DNA of 64,000 nt from assembly GCA_945621435.1 (NCBI GenBank), contig CALZBR010000012.1:1-64000 (forward strand), written 5' to 3'. Each line of letters starts with the position of its first letter. Position 1 is the first letter of the stretch. Source of the DNA: an uncultured Lachnospiraceae bacterium (GTDB lineage Bacteria > Bacillota > Clostridia > Lachnospirales > Lachnospiraceae). Of this stretch, positions 8,423 through 17,234 are shown piece by piece. The position numbers and the translations under genes are program-made. Under the pieces are notes generated by a model that did not search any database, was not told the DNA's origin, and saw only the letters and a program-made list of their open reading frames with translations.

Positions 8423-9521
8423 GTGCATCCTCTTCACTGAAATTAATCTCGTTGATTGCAGCCAGAATTTCCTCATCCGTTACAGTCTGGTCAATCACTG
8501 CTTTACCAATCTTTTTTAGTAGTACAAACTTAATTCTGCCGGAATCCATTTTCTTATCTGATTTTGTATATTTCAAAATCTCCTGCGGATCAATATTATC
8601 CACAGAAATAGGAAGATAAAAGGGCACAAACATATCTCTGATTTCGTAATATTCATCCATGGACAACAATTCTTTTTTCCACGAAATATATGCAGCCGCA
8701 ACCGCTCCCAAGGCAACACACTCACCATGATACAACTCAAAATTCTTTGCTTTTTCAATAGCATGCCCAATGGTATGTCCAAAATTCAAAAGTGCTCTGT
8801 CTCCCTGTTCGGTAGGATCTTTTTCTACCACCATTTTTTTAACATTACAGCTTCTTATGAGCATTTCCTCAAGAACCTTGATATCACGTTCACAGATTTC
8901 ATACATATTTTCAATGAGCCACTCATAAAACATGCTGTCCTTTATCAATCCATGTTTCATTATCTCCGCAAAGCCGGAAAAATACTGTCTTTCATCCAAA
9001 GTAGTCAATGTACTCAAATTCATGTAAACAAGGATTGGCATTTTAAATGCACCAACCATATTCTTATAACTGTCAAAATCCACTCCGGTCTTACCACCAA
9101 TACTACTATCTGCCTGAGCCAACAATGTTGTGGGAATCTGGATAAAATCAATTCCTCTCAGATATGTGGCAGCCACAAAACCGGTAGTATCGCCAACCAC
9201 CCCTCCGCCAAGTGCAATTAAAAGATCCTTTCGATCAAATTTTTCTTCAATCAAAAAACGATAAATCTCTCGAACCGTATCCAGATTTTTGTTTTTTTCC
9301 CCATTCGGAAATGCGTACTTGACAACCTTTTTGCAACAGCCGCCAAGGATTCCCAATAACTGTTCTCCGTAAATCTCATCAACCTTTGAATCAGTCACAA
9401 TACAAATCTTACGCCCCTTACACTCAAAAGCTTCCAATTCTGTCGGTAATTCATCAAAAGAGTGAGTGAAAACGATATCATAACCCGGTTTTCTATGATA
9501 CATTACTGATATTCTTTCCAT
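8415..9521 (-). CDS. aroB: 3-dehydroquinate synthase
   Basis: The 368-residue NAD- and metal-dependent enzyme closes DAHP to 3-dehydroquinate in the shikimate pathway. Diagnostic stretches are NGEKNKNLDT, GGGVVGDTTGFVAATYLRG, the PTTLLAQADSSIGGKTG loop and GHTIGHAIE, which carries a metal-binding His. The start follows an AAGGAG site. No other shikimate gene is in the window. A hairpin lies immediately 5' of the ribosome binding site, between it and sepF. Confidence 0.96.
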   Translation of the reverse strand: MERISVMYHRKPGYDIVFTHSFDELPTELEAFECKGRKICIVTDSKVDEIYGEQLLGILGGCCKKVVKYAFPNGEKNKNLDTVREIYRFLIEEKFDRKDLLIALGGGVVGDTTGFVAATYLRGIDFIQIPTTLLAQADSSIGGKTGVDFDSYKNMVGAFKMPILVYMNLSTLTTLDERQYFSGFAEIMKHGLIKDSMFYEWLIENMYEICERDIKVLEEMLIRSCNVKKMVVEKDPTEQGDRALLNFGHTIGHAIEKAKNFELYHGECVALGAVAAAYISWKKELLSMDEYYEIRDMFVPFYLPISVDNIDPQEILKYTKSDKKMDSGRIKFVLLKKIGKAVIDQTVTDEEILAAINEINFSEEDAHA

Positions 9522-9544
9522 TACTGTACTCCTTAATATACGAA

Positions 9545-9565
9545 AGAGCCCGCAACGCGGACTCT
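9545..9565 (-). terminator. Terminator-like hairpin between sepF and aroB
   Basis: A 9-bp stem (9545-9553 with 9557-9565; one pair is a wobble in the minus-strand RNA) with a 3-base loop is followed by TTCGTAT. The aroB ribosome binding site starts about ten bases further on. The T-run is weak, so termination may be partial. Confidence 0.5.
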
Positions 9566-9591
9566 CACGTTTTATCTAACATTCTACGGAC

Positions 9592-10119
9592 TTACTGATT
9601 CTTTAACGGCATTTCAAAGGAATCACTGAATACATCCTGAAAATCTCCCGAAATATCAACACTTGCAGGTGTAATGATGAATATATTGTGTGAAATCTTC
9701 TGTAAATTGCCGGATATGGCAAAACACGAACCACTTGTAAAGTCAATGATTCTCTGTGCGTTATAATTATCCAATCCCTCAAGATTCAATACCACAGCAC
9801 GATTTGCAAGAAGAGTCTCCGTAATCTCTCTTGCATCTTCAACATTGGTAGGCTTAATAACACATACTTCCATTCCCGTGTTATTCTGTCCTCTTCTGGA
9901 AGAAGGCTGCTTAATAGGTGTAATCTTATTGGTAGCCGCAGCTCTTCTGACAGGACGTTCTTCGGGTATTTCGTCTTCTTTTATTTTCTGTGTCTGCGCT
10001 TTTCTTGGAGGGACTACCGGATTTTCATCATCGTCATCATCCAAAAAATCATCATCCAGATACTCTTCCTCTTCACCATTCAGTTTCATGTAATTCAAGA
10101 ACTTATCCATTACTCCCAT
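9592..10119 (-). CDS. sepF: Cell division protein SepF
   Basis: The 175-residue protein has an N-terminal amphipathic membrane-binding helix (MDKFLNYMKL), a highly acidic and then proline/arginine-rich linker (about 15-75), and the SepF globular domain (about 80-165). SepF anchors FtsZ filaments to the membrane and shapes the septum in Gram-positive bacteria. It follows ylmE by 15 bases, as in the ylm cluster of Bacillus. A start three codons later (MDKFL) is also possible. Confidence 0.93.
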   Translation of the reverse strand: MGVMDKFLNYMKLNGEEEEYLDDDFLDDDDDENPVVPPRKAQTQKIKEDEIPEERPVRRAAATNKITPIKQPSSRRGQNNTGMEVCVIKPTNVEDAREITETLLANRAVVLNLEGLDNYNAQRIIDFTSGSCFAISGNLQKISHNIFIITPASVDISGDFQDVFSDSFEMPLKNQ

Positions 10120-10134
10120 TATAATTACACCTTT

Positions 10135-10848
10135 CTACAGCTGACCCTTATTCCGGTCTTTGCTGTAATCACGCTCCCCAAATATACCGGTTCCGACCCT
10201 CACATAAGTAGCTCCCTCTTGAACAGCCACAAGATAATCCCCGGTCATTCCCATAGAAAGCACATTCATATTAACATTATCAATGTTTTTTGTCTTTATG
10301 TCAACAGACAATTGTTTCAATTTCTGAAAATATTTGCGATTCTCTTCGGGATTCTCTGTAAAAGGCGCGATCGTCATCAATCCCTCAATAATTACCCCCG
10401 GCAATTTTGAAACAGACTCAATTAATGCAGTAGTTTCTTCGGTAGTTGTTCCAAATTTGCTTTCTTCCTCCGCCACGTTTACTTCTATCAGAATCTTAAC
10501 CGTAACTCCCTTCTTTACAGCTTCTTTACTGATTTCCTCGGCAAGTCTCAGAGAATCAACACTATGTATCAGGTACACCTTTCCCACGATAAACTTTACT
10601 TTATTACGCTGTAAATGTCCGATCATATGCCAGCGAACATCCGTTGGCATATTGGGGATTTTCTCCTCAAGTTCCTGTACTTTGTTTTCACCAAAATCCC
10701 TCGCTCCGGCCTCATAAGCCTCCATTAACATTTTTAACGGTTTCGTCTTGCTGACTGCAATCAGCGTAACGTCCTCTTCCTTTCGTCCGCAAGCATCACA
10801 GGCTGACGTTATGTTTTCTTTTACTGCTCTATAATTCTCTTTAATCAT
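10135..10848 (-). CDS. ylmE: YggS/YlmE family pyridoxal-phosphate homeostasis protein
   Basis: The 237-residue single-domain fold-type III PLP-binding protein carries its PLP lysine in IAVSKTKPL (about residue 34). It also has the family motifs FGENKVQEL and MSMGMTGDY. Members buffer free PLP and affect amino-acid balance; no catalytic reaction is established. It lies between the HlyD-like gene (13 bases) and sepF (15 bases), consistent with one transcript. Confidence 0.93.
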   Translation of the reverse strand: MIKENYRAVKENITSACDACGRKEEDVTLIAVSKTKPLKMLMEAYEAGARDFGENKVQELEEKIPNMPTDVRWHMIGHLQRNKVKFIVGKVYLIHSVDSLRLAEEISKEAVKKGVTVKILIEVNVAEEESKFGTTTEETTALIESVSKLPGVIIEGLMTIAPFTENPEENRKYFQKLKQLSVDIKTKNIDNVNMNVLSMGMTGDYLVAVQEGATYVRVGTGIFGERDYSKDRNKGQL

Positions 10849-10861
10849 AAATCATCACCCA

Positions 10862-12259
10862 TTATTGTATGAATTGATTTTCACTGACAGCTTCTGCATC
10901 CAATACGATATAATCATACACGCTCAAACCATACCTTGTATTTGATTTTACAATGGCATATTCATCGTTCTGATATAAGATATTTATCTGCTTAAAATCT
11001 GCATAGCCCTTATTCATATTATAGACGCCTATAAGTGTTGCCCGCTTACTTACCGTAAAGGTCTCCTGTCCTTCTTTTTTGGTAAGAATATCTCCTGCAT
11101 TCAGTACCGAACTGTCCAAATAATACTCCTTGGATTCACTGTCATAATTATATATTTCAACTTCCAACACTTCACTGGAAATATCTCCGTTTTCCATGTA
11201 GCTTTGTCTCATGATACTTGCCAGTCCGTTTGTACTGTTTGTAATAATAAAATTCTCGGGAATCAGGAAAAATTCCTTCTGTACAATGGAAGATACCGGT
11301 ATTTTCAACCCCGTTTCATCTTCAATGATTAATTCAATCTCCAGGAACCGCTCGCCTGCAAAGGTTATCATGGAATTGTTAAACAGAAGTTGAAGATAAG
11401 TATTCCCATCTGAATTATTTAACAGCTTTGTTTCAGCCCAGGACTCATATTGATTCTTCAGAAATCGAACTTTAATATAACCCTCCTCCTGAAGTTTAGC
11501 TCCCCGTTCTGCTTCTATGGGAATAATCAGCGACCAGTTTTCATTTGTGGAAAGCTTATAAACCGGCTCATTCGCCTCCATTAAGGTATTACCCATAATC
11601 TGATTTTTTTGATATTTATTGTTAGTTTCAAACAGCTCTTCCGTCACATCAGAAGGAGTCAGCTCTTCATATCCATCTATCCAATATGACACAATACCGG
11701 TAGCCGGAGAATATGCATAATTAACTCCGCTAAATCCCCCATTTTCACCAATACTGTGTATATTGCTCAACATATTGGCATTTGCCAGTTTCATAACAGA
11801 ATTCTTCAGATTATATTTACAGTCATAAGTACTTCCGTATCTGCTGCTGTCATATTCACGTGAGAATTCTGCTATTTTACTTCTAAAATCAGCAAGTTCT
11901 TTATCACTCAGGGAGTTCTCGCCCTGACTGTAAGCCGCAATGCTTTCGCTCAGCTTACCCGTCTCGTCCTCAATATATACTAACCCGTTTTTGCCCACAC
12001 GGGAACCTTCTCTTGCATAGAAATTGACGTAACCGGCAGCTTTTGTATACACTACAGTCTCGTCTCTTAATATTATCCCTTTATAAACATTATCTGTAGC
12101 CAGCGAACCCTCTTTAACCTGATATCGGACAATATGGTTTGTCTGAAAAAATAAAATAACACAAATAACGACATAGATAAAGATTACGCCGAAAATAATC
12201 ATACCGATATTCATAAATGGTTTTTTATATTTTCTTATTTTTGTGTTTCTTTCTCTCAA
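10862..12259 (-). CDS. HlyD-like membrane-anchored protein of the sepF cluster
   Basis: This protein of about 465 residues has a basic cytoplasmic start (RNTKIRKYKKPF), one membrane segment (about residues 15-38) and a long extracytoplasmic part with HlyD/biotinyl-lipoyl-like segments (for example AGYVNFYAREGSRVGKNG). Similar proteins occur beside sepF and ylmE in Lachnospiraceae, so a role in the envelope or division is possible, but none is known to me. The track frame starts inside a terminator stem. I prefer the TTG at 12257-12259, which has AGAGGA seven bases upstream. Confidence 0.75.
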   Translation of the reverse strand: MRERNTKIRKYKKPFMNIGMIIFGVIFIYVVICVILFFQTNHIVRYQVKEGSLATDNVYKGIILRDETVVYTKAAGYVNFYAREGSRVGKNGLVYIEDETGKLSESIAAYSQGENSLSDKELADFRSKIAEFSREYDSSRYGSTYDCKYNLKNSVMKLANANMLSNIHSIGENGGFSGVNYAYSPATGIVSYWIDGYEELTPSDVTEELFETNNKYQKNQIMGNTLMEANEPVYKLSTNENWSLIIPIEAERGAKLQEEGYIKVRFLKNQYESWAETKLLNNSDGNTYLQLLFNNSMITFAGERFLEIELIIEDETGLKIPVSSIVQKEFFLIPENFIITNSTNGLASIMRQSYMENGDISSEVLEVEIYNYDSESKEYYLDSSVLNAGDILTKKEGQETFTVSKRATLIGVYNMNKGYADFKQINILYQNDEYAIVKSNTRYGLSVYDYIVLDAEAVSENQFIQ

Positions 12260-12277
12260 ATCTATATCCTCTATATA

Positions 12278-12304
12278 AAAGCCCCGGAACAATACCGAGG
12301 CTTT
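12278..12304 (-). terminator. Terminator hairpin between the P-loop gene and the HlyD-like gene
   Basis: A 10-bp stem (12278-12287 with 12295-12304; one wobble pair in the minus-strand RNA) with a 7-base loop is followed by TTTTATAT. The ribosome binding site of the HlyD-like gene starts directly behind it. Confidence 0.7.
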
Positions 12305-12343
12305 GTCACTCCTTTATCATTTAGCGCTTTAAAAAGTAATCAT

Positions 12344-12763
12344 TTACAGAGAAACAATAATCTTCTCTTTCATACCGGCCGGAAGTTCCGTCTCATCCAT
12401 AGATACGCTCAGAATAAAATCAACCTTAAACTCAGCGCTGATTTTTTCAAGCTTTTCGACAGTCTCTGTAATATCCGCCCCTTCCAGATTTGCAATCTTC
12501 AAGAAACTGTCAAAATACATCTGTTGCAGATCATGATCCTGAGAAATAATTCCACAGACAAAACCGATAAATTCATTACTGTTCTCAATAAAAAACTGAG
12601 ATACATCAATCAGACGGATCTTATTATTCAGCTCATACATATGCTTAGTGCTCTTATCCAGATAAACAATGTTTCCTGAAATCTCCTTAATCGATTCATT
12701 TACCTTATCCAATAATTGCTTTGTCTTTCCCTTACCCTTATTTCCAACAATCAACTGAACCAT
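12344..12763 (-). CDS. Small P-loop protein of unknown function
   Basis: This 139-residue protein starts MVQLIVGNKGKGKTKQLLDK, with a Walker A motif (GNKGKGKT) at residues 7-14. A possible Walker B-like hydrophobic strand ending in DFILSVSMDE lies near the C-terminus. It is too short for a full AAA or ABC domain. Relatives are sometimes labelled as PilT-like ATP-binding proteins, but nothing here shows a pilus link. It has its own promoter and precedes the HlyD-like, ylmE and sepF genes. Function unknown. Confidence 0.7.
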   Translation of the reverse strand: MVQLIVGNKGKGKTKQLLDKVNESIKEISGNIVYLDKSTKHMYELNNKIRLIDVSQFFIENSNEFIGFVCGIISQDHDLQQMYFDSFLKIANLEGADITETVEKLEKISAEFKVDFILSVSMDETELPAGMKEKIIVSL

Positions 12764-12808
12764 TGTAATACCCTCCTGTTGTAATATAATTGTAAATCCC
12801 TTGTTTTA

Positions 12809-12837
12809 ATTATAAGGTATTTGGTACGAAAAAACAA
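12809..12837 (-). promoter_or_regulatory. Promoter of the P-loop gene
   Basis: TTGTTT (12832-12837), 17 bp, TATAAT (12809-12814) on the minus strand, about 46 bases before the ATG. It likely drives the P-loop gene and, through the leaky hairpin, the sepF cluster. Confidence 0.7.
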
Positions 12838-12860
12838 CCTTTTAGGATGAAATAAAAAAA

Positions 12861-13865
12861 TTATCCTTCCTGTGACAAATGATTGATTTCGCCCAGAAGC
12901 TCAGACATGCACCGATACAGCTCGTCGGTACTCGGAGTGCCCATAACTATCGCAATATATGGGGCACCGCTTACATCCCTTACAAGTAAAAGCAAACAAT
13001 GACCTGCTGCATTTGTGGTACCTGTTTTTCCACCGATAACGGTCACATTGGAAGGTGGAGTGAAGTGTCCATTCAAGTAACCGTTCGTAGATTTTTTTTC
13101 AAAGGTTTTTTCCTTTTTATTCTTGTCATAATATACAGTCTGATAGTTTGTCATTCTGATAATTTCACTCAGCGTTTCTTCCTTCATTGCTTCATTAAAT
13201 ATCAGATATAAATCGTATACTGTCGTATAATGCTCTTCATCCGTCAAACCGTGAGGGTTAGCAAAATGCGTATTGGTTGCACCGATTCTCTGAGCCTCCG
13301 TATTCATCAGCTCAACAAACTGTTCTACAGAGCCTCCGACATTTTCTGCAATCAACATTGCTACGTCATTGGCAGAATAAACCAGGAGAATGCGAAGTGC
13401 CTGATCCATGGTCATTGTGTCTCCTGCCTTCAGTCCACAGAGCGTTGCACCGGATTCCGAAATATTCACGGAATTAGTAGCTGTCAGCACCTGATCAGGT
13501 CTGCCATACCGAATTGCTATCAATGCTGTCATTATTTTTGTTATACTGGCAGGATAAAGCTGTTTATGTGCACTTTTGGCATAGATTACTTCGTTTTTAT
13601 TGACGTCCATAAGCACAGCCGCTGTAGCAACAGACAAATCAGCTTTTACATCTTCTGATACATCCCCGCTAACGACACAAAGATTATTTGCATAAGGAAC
13701 TGCCGTTCTCCTGTCTTCTTTTGAAATCACATTAAAACTGCTGACGTCAGCGTCCGCATGATATACCAGTTCATACGAAAGGTTACCGCAGCCGGACAAA
13801 AGGCTGATCACGGCAAGCATGACACACAACAGATTTATGACTTTTTTCTTATTTGTACATTTCAC
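12861..13865 (-). CDS. D-alanyl-D-alanine carboxypeptidase (S11 family), lipoprotein
   Basis: The 334-residue low-molecular-weight penicillin-binding protein trims the terminal D-alanine of peptidoglycan side chains. Active-site motifs are SITK (Ser107-Lys110), SAN (Ser164) and KTGTT (near residue 280). A lipobox, SLLSGC with Cys26, predicts export as a lipoprotein rather than a C-terminally anchored PBP5. The start is a GTG at 13863-13865 inside the end of mgsA (17-base overlap) with GGAG about ten bases upstream, so it is probably translated by coupling. It is the last gene of the cell-shape run. Confidence 0.92.
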   Translation of the reverse strand: MKCTNKKKVINLLCVMLAVISLLSGCGNLSYELVYHADADVSSFNVISKEDRRTAVPYANNLCVVSGDVSEDVKADLSVATAAVLMDVNKNEVIYAKSAHKQLYPASITKIMTALIAIRYGRPDQVLTATNSVNISESGATLCGLKAGDTMTMDQALRILLVYSANDVAMLIAENVGGSVEQFVELMNTEAQRIGATNTHFANPHGLTDEEHYTTVYDLYLIFNEAMKEETLSEIIRMTNYQTVYYDKNKKEKTFEKKSTNGYLNGHFTPPSNVTVIGGKTGTTNAAGHCLLLLVRDVSGAPYIAIVMGTPSTDELYRCMSELLGEINHLSQEG

Positions 13866-14244
13866 GCCACTCTAAATCTCCTCTGTCCAGGGACTTAATC
13901 AACAGTTCTGCACTTGCTAAATTTGTTGCCAGCGGAATATTATGTATATCACAAAGTCTAACCACATTATTAACATCAGGTTCATGTTGTTTTGGATTCA
14001 GCGGATCTCTTAAAAATATAACCAGATCCATCTGATTATGTTCAATCTGGGCGCCAATCTGTTGTTCTCCGCCCAAATGCCCTGCCAAAAATTTATGGAT
14101 ATTTAGATTTGTTACTTCCTCGATCAATCTACCGGTGGTCCCGGTTGCATATAATTCGTTTTTACTCAGAATTCCTCTGTATGCAATACAGAAGTTCTGC
14201 ATAAGTTTCTTTTTAGCATCATGTGCAATTAACGCTATGTTCAT
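13849..14244 (-). CDS. mgsA: Methylglyoxal synthase
   Basis: The 131-residue enzyme converts dihydroxyacetone phosphate to methylglyoxal and phosphate. Family motifs are IALIAHDAKK at the start, ATGTTGRLIEE for phosphate binding, GHLGGEQQIGA and DLVIFLRDPL. The catalytic Asp is expected in the GHLGGEQQIG-to-FLRDPL region. Its ATG overlaps the rodA stop by 4 bases and its end overlaps the carboxypeptidase start by 17 bases, so it is tightly embedded in a wall-synthesis operon, an unusual setting for a glycolytic bypass enzyme. Confidence 0.96.
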   Translation of the reverse strand: MNIALIAHDAKKKLMQNFCIAYRGILSKNELYATGTTGRLIEEVTNLNIHKFLAGHLGGEQQIGAQIEHNQMDLVIFLRDPLNPKQHEPDVNNVVRLCDIHNIPLATNLASAELLIKSLDRGDLEWREMYK

Positions 14245-15371
14245 ACTATACCCTCTCTCTGTTTCGTTTTTCCAGACTGTAGTCTTACGTTTAGAACAAA
14301 CCCCATTCCAATAAATAAACTCATCAGCGAAGTCAATCCGTTGCTCACAAACGGTAACGGCAACCCGGTATTCGGTAAAATAAACGTGGCAACACCAATG
14401 TTAAAAAAGCTTTGAAATGCAATAAGCCCCCCCATTCCTGCGGCTATTACCGTTCCTGCCGTATCTTGCGCTTTTCTTGCAACCGATATACATTCCAGAG
14501 CAATTCCGAATAACAGAACAATTACAACCGATGTGCCTTTAAATCCGTATTCTTCACCGATGACTGCAAAAATAAAGTCCGTCTGGGCTTCGGAAAGAAA
14601 ATTCCCGTTCTTTACAGAAGTAATCTGATTATTCTTGTATCCCTTGCCATCCAACATACCTGATGCGATTGCCGTGACAGAGTTCAGCTGTTGGTAGGCT
14701 TCGGTATCTTTATACTCTTCCGGATTAATAAAGGCCAGAATACGATTTGCCTGAAAGCCTTCCAGCAATTTGCTGTCAGGCTGAAGTGCCAGAGAAACAA
14801 TTAATGCAAAGGCCGGTATTGCTACCACAAAGACACCAAGCACCACCTTCCAACTGATTCCGCCGGCAAACATCACCACGCAGAAAAGAACAATTACCAC
14901 AATACTGGTGGATAAATCAGGCTGTTTGTAAATCAGATACCAGGGTGCTAAAATAAGTCCCAAACTGGCCGCCAATACCCGAAATGTATTCAGCTTATCC
15001 TTATATTTCATAATAAACTGAGCAAAGAATAAAATCAACAATATTTTCGCCAATTCGGAAGGCTGAAATCTTAATCCTCCTATTCCAAGCCAGCGTTGTG
15101 CACCATATTTCCCTTCGTCGCCAAGAGTCCAGACTGCAATCAAAAGCCCAAGATTGGCAATATACATCAGCCAATATAGTTTCATAACCCATTTGTAGTT
15201 AAAAAGCGAAATAAAAAGCATAAGTGCCGTACCTGCCACAACTCCGGCCAATTGCTTGTTCCGGAGTGTGGGTTCGGCACTGCCAACGGCAATAATTCCG
15301 ATTACCGACAGCAGTAATATCATTATCACTAGTTTGAAATCATATTCTCTAAACTTAAACTTAGTAAACAT
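14241..15371 (-). CDS. rodA: Rod-shape peptidoglycan polymerase RodA (SEDS family)
   Basis: The 376-residue polytopic SEDS glycosyltransferase polymerises lipid II together with a class B PBP. About ten membrane segments are visible, with SEDS motifs QPDLSTSIV, GEEYGFKG and the C-terminal LPLPFVSNGLTS. I start at ATG 15369-15371 (MFTKFKFREY), which has AAGGAT upstream and overlaps the minE stop. FtsW and SpoVE are close relatives; the nearby mrdA and mre genes favour RodA. Confidence 0.9.
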   Translation of the reverse strand: MFTKFKFREYDFKLVIMILLLSVIGIIAVGSAEPTLRNKQLAGVVAGTALMLFISLFNYKWVMKLYWLMYIANLGLLIAVWTLGDEGKYGAQRWLGIGGLRFQPSELAKILLILFFAQFIMKYKDKLNTFRVLAASLGLILAPWYLIYKQPDLSTSIVVIVLFCVVMFAGGISWKVVLGVFVVAIPAFALIVSLALQPDSKLLEGFQANRILAFINPEEYKDTEAYQQLNSVTAIASGMLDGKGYKNNQITSVKNGNFLSEAQTDFIFAVIGEEYGFKGTSVVIVLLFGIALECISVARKAQDTAGTVIAAGMGGLIAFQSFFNIGVATFILPNTGLPLPFVSNGLTSLMSLFIGMGFVLNVRLQSGKTKQREGIV

Positions 15372-15654
15372 TCTGAGTATCCTTATGTATATCAGGCTTT
15401 GATACATCTACTATGGGAATATTCGCACATAAACTGGTTTTTGTTGCTTTCCCTGCTTTGCTGCCTTTTGTGTTAATTTGAATCTCCATATTTTCAGCAT
15501 CGATCTTCATGTATCTTGATATTACTTTAGCAATATCATTCTTAATGAGCTCCATAATCTCCGGTGAACAGTTCACACGATCAGATATCAATAATATCTT
15601 TAATCTGTCTTTTGCTACCTGGCAGGAGCTTTTTCTGCGAAAGAAATTTCTCAT
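15361..15654 (-). CDS. minE: Cell-division topological specificity factor MinE
   Basis: The 97-residue protein has MinE features: an N-terminal membrane-binding and anti-MinCD stretch (AKDRLKILLISDR) and a C-terminal dimerisation domain. MinE stimulates the MinD ATPase and drives pole-to-pole oscillation, so this organism likely places its septum with an oscillating Min system rather than only DivIVA/MinJ. It follows minD by 18 bases and its stop overlaps the rodA start by 11 bases. Confidence 0.93.
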   Translation of the reverse strand: MRNFFRRKSSCQVAKDRLKILLISDRVNCSPEIMELIKNDIAKVISRYMKIDAENMEIQINTKGSKAGKATKTSLCANIPIVDVSKPDIHKDTQNVY

Positions 15655-15672
15655 GGCACCTATCTCCTCCCA

Positions 15673-16494
15673 CTATATTTTGTGAAAAATACCGGAAACT
15701 CTGGTCCAAAACGAAATACCCTTTTCAAAATTCAAAAACGGAATCTCTTTGCCAAGAACTCGCTGTACCACATTGGCATATGCTTGTCCTGCGGGACTGT
15801 CACTTCCCACCAGGGGTTCTCCCTGATTGGTAGCCACAACCACATTCTCATCATCCGGCACAATTCCTATCAGCGGAATGGCCAGAATATCCATAACATC
15901 CTGGGCAGACATCATATCTCCCCGTCGCACCATATCCATGCGGAGCCTGTTGATAATCAGATCCATTTGATTGAATCCGTTTGCTTCCAGTAATCCTATG
16001 ATTCTGTCTGCATCTCTGATTGCCGAAACCTCCGGTGTTGTCACAACCAACGCCCTGTCAGCACCTGCAATCGCATTTTGAAATCCCTGCTCAATTCCCG
16101 CAGGACAATCCAAAATAATATAATCAAATTGTTCTCTCAGATGATCGATTACCTTAATCATCTGTGCCGGGTTCACTGCCGATTTATCTCTTGTTTGTGC
16201 TGAGGGCATCAGATATAATCCAGGATGTCTCTTGTCACGAATCAACGCCTGTTTCACGCGACAATTTCCTTCTACTACATCCACCAGATTGTATACGATT
16301 CTATTCTCCAATCCCATGACTACATCGAGATTGCGTAATCCTATGTCCGTATCAATCAGGCATACCTTCTTGCCCTGCTTTGCCAGACCAGTACCGACGT
16401 TTGCAGATGTGGTGGTCTTGCCCACACCGCCTTTACCTGAAGTGACGACAATTACTTCGGAGCGTTTTTGCTCCCCGGAAAACGTGTTTTCCAT
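15673..16494 (-). CDS. minD: Septum site-determining ATPase MinD
   Basis: The 273-residue ParA-type ATPase has a deviant Walker A GKGGVGKTTTS (about residues 20-30), switch region DTDIGLRNLD, Walker B IILDCPAGIE, and a C-terminal amphipathic membrane-targeting helix (FWTRVSGIFHKI). MinD recruits MinC to the membrane and is released by MinE. I start at ATG 16492-16494 (MENTFSGEQK) after GGAGGAG, shorter than the track, which runs upstream through non-conserved sequence. Confidence 0.96.
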   Translation of the reverse strand: MENTFSGEQKRSEVIVVTSGKGGVGKTTTSANVGTGLAKQGKKVCLIDTDIGLRNLDVVMGLENRIVYNLVDVVEGNCRVKQALIRDKRHPGLYLMPSAQTRDKSAVNPAQMIKVIDHLREQFDYIILDCPAGIEQGFQNAIAGADRALVVTTPEVSAIRDADRIIGLLEANGFNQMDLIINRLRMDMVRRGDMMSAQDVMDILAIPLIGIVPDDENVVVATNQGEPLVGSDSPAGQAYANVVQRVLGKEIPFLNFEKGISFWTRVSGIFHKI

Positions 16495-16539
16495 TTTCTG
16501 TCTCCTCCAAATATTTTTTTGTCGTCCCGCCAAGAGTAT

Positions 16540-17211
16540 CTAAAATGTACTCAGCAGTTCTTTGGTAATCGTCTCGAATACTATCTTTTTGTTCTTTACA
16601 CAAGCCAGTTTCGGTTGTATCTTGCCATGGATTCCCCATTTTAACGGCTTACCAGAAGGTTTATATTTGAAATCGCCGATCTTAATTCTTTCCGGCTCCA
16701 TTTCAAGCGCTGCAATAAAAGCGTCGGGCTGTCCGTTAACCCCGGCATAAGCCTCCCCGTATAATCCTCCAAGAATAATTATATTCTTAGCACTGATCAC
16801 TGCACATCCCGGGTACACATCCCCTAATATTATCACGCTTCTGTCAGTTTCCAATACCTCTTTGTCTTTCAGGCTTCCTTTAAAAAACTGACCATCGGAT
16901 GACTCCGAACTCTTCTTCTCAGCATCAGACAATGCGTTAATATAGTTTTTATTCTCCTCCTCATCCTTTTCAACAATACAAACAATATTCAGATTACTGT
17001 TTTTCTGTATGGCATCAAGGATCAGGATCTCTTCTCCTGCCGAAACCTGTCTCTCTTCAATGGACAATGCCATAGAAGCCTTTCCAAAAAAATTTCTGGC
17101 TTCCGCAAACTTTGCCGCAATCTCCTCCAGCACCTGCTCAAAAGGTTCCTCTGAATTTAAATGTAATGCGATACCGTTAGGAAAGCTTTTGATCAATACC
17201 AGATCTTTCAT
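16540..17211 (-). CDS. minC: Septum formation inhibitor MinC
   Basis: The 223-residue protein has the MinC N-terminal FtsZ-inhibiting domain (about 1-100) and the C-terminal beta-helix that binds MinD (about 115-215). The latter shows RSVIILGDVYPGCAVISAKN and GGLYGEAYAGVNG. It blocks FtsZ assembly away from midcell. The minC-minD-minE order is complete, 23 bases downstream of mrdA. Confidence 0.94.
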   Translation of the reverse strand: MKDLVLIKSFPNGIALHLNSEEPFEQVLEEIAAKFAEARNFFGKASMALSIEERQVSAGEEILILDAIQKNSNLNIVCIVEKDEEENKNYINALSDAEKKSSESSDGQFFKGSLKDKEVLETDRSVIILGDVYPGCAVISAKNIIILGGLYGEAYAGVNGQPDAFIAALEMEPERIKIGDFKYKPSGKPLKWGIHGKIQPKLACVKNKKIVFETITKELLSTF

Positions 17212-17234
17212 CTGTTTCGGTACTCCTTTCTGCT

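Noticed and set aside
9541-9591. aroB leader as an amino-acid riboswitch or T-box
   Set aside because: It has only a 9-bp stem and short flanks, with no T-box core (GGTGGNACCG) or specifier region; it looks like a junction terminator.
12260-12292. Longer start of the HlyD-like protein given by the track
   Set aside because: It would begin at a TTG within a terminator stem with no ribosome binding site; the TTG at 12257-12259 has AGAGGA at the right distance.
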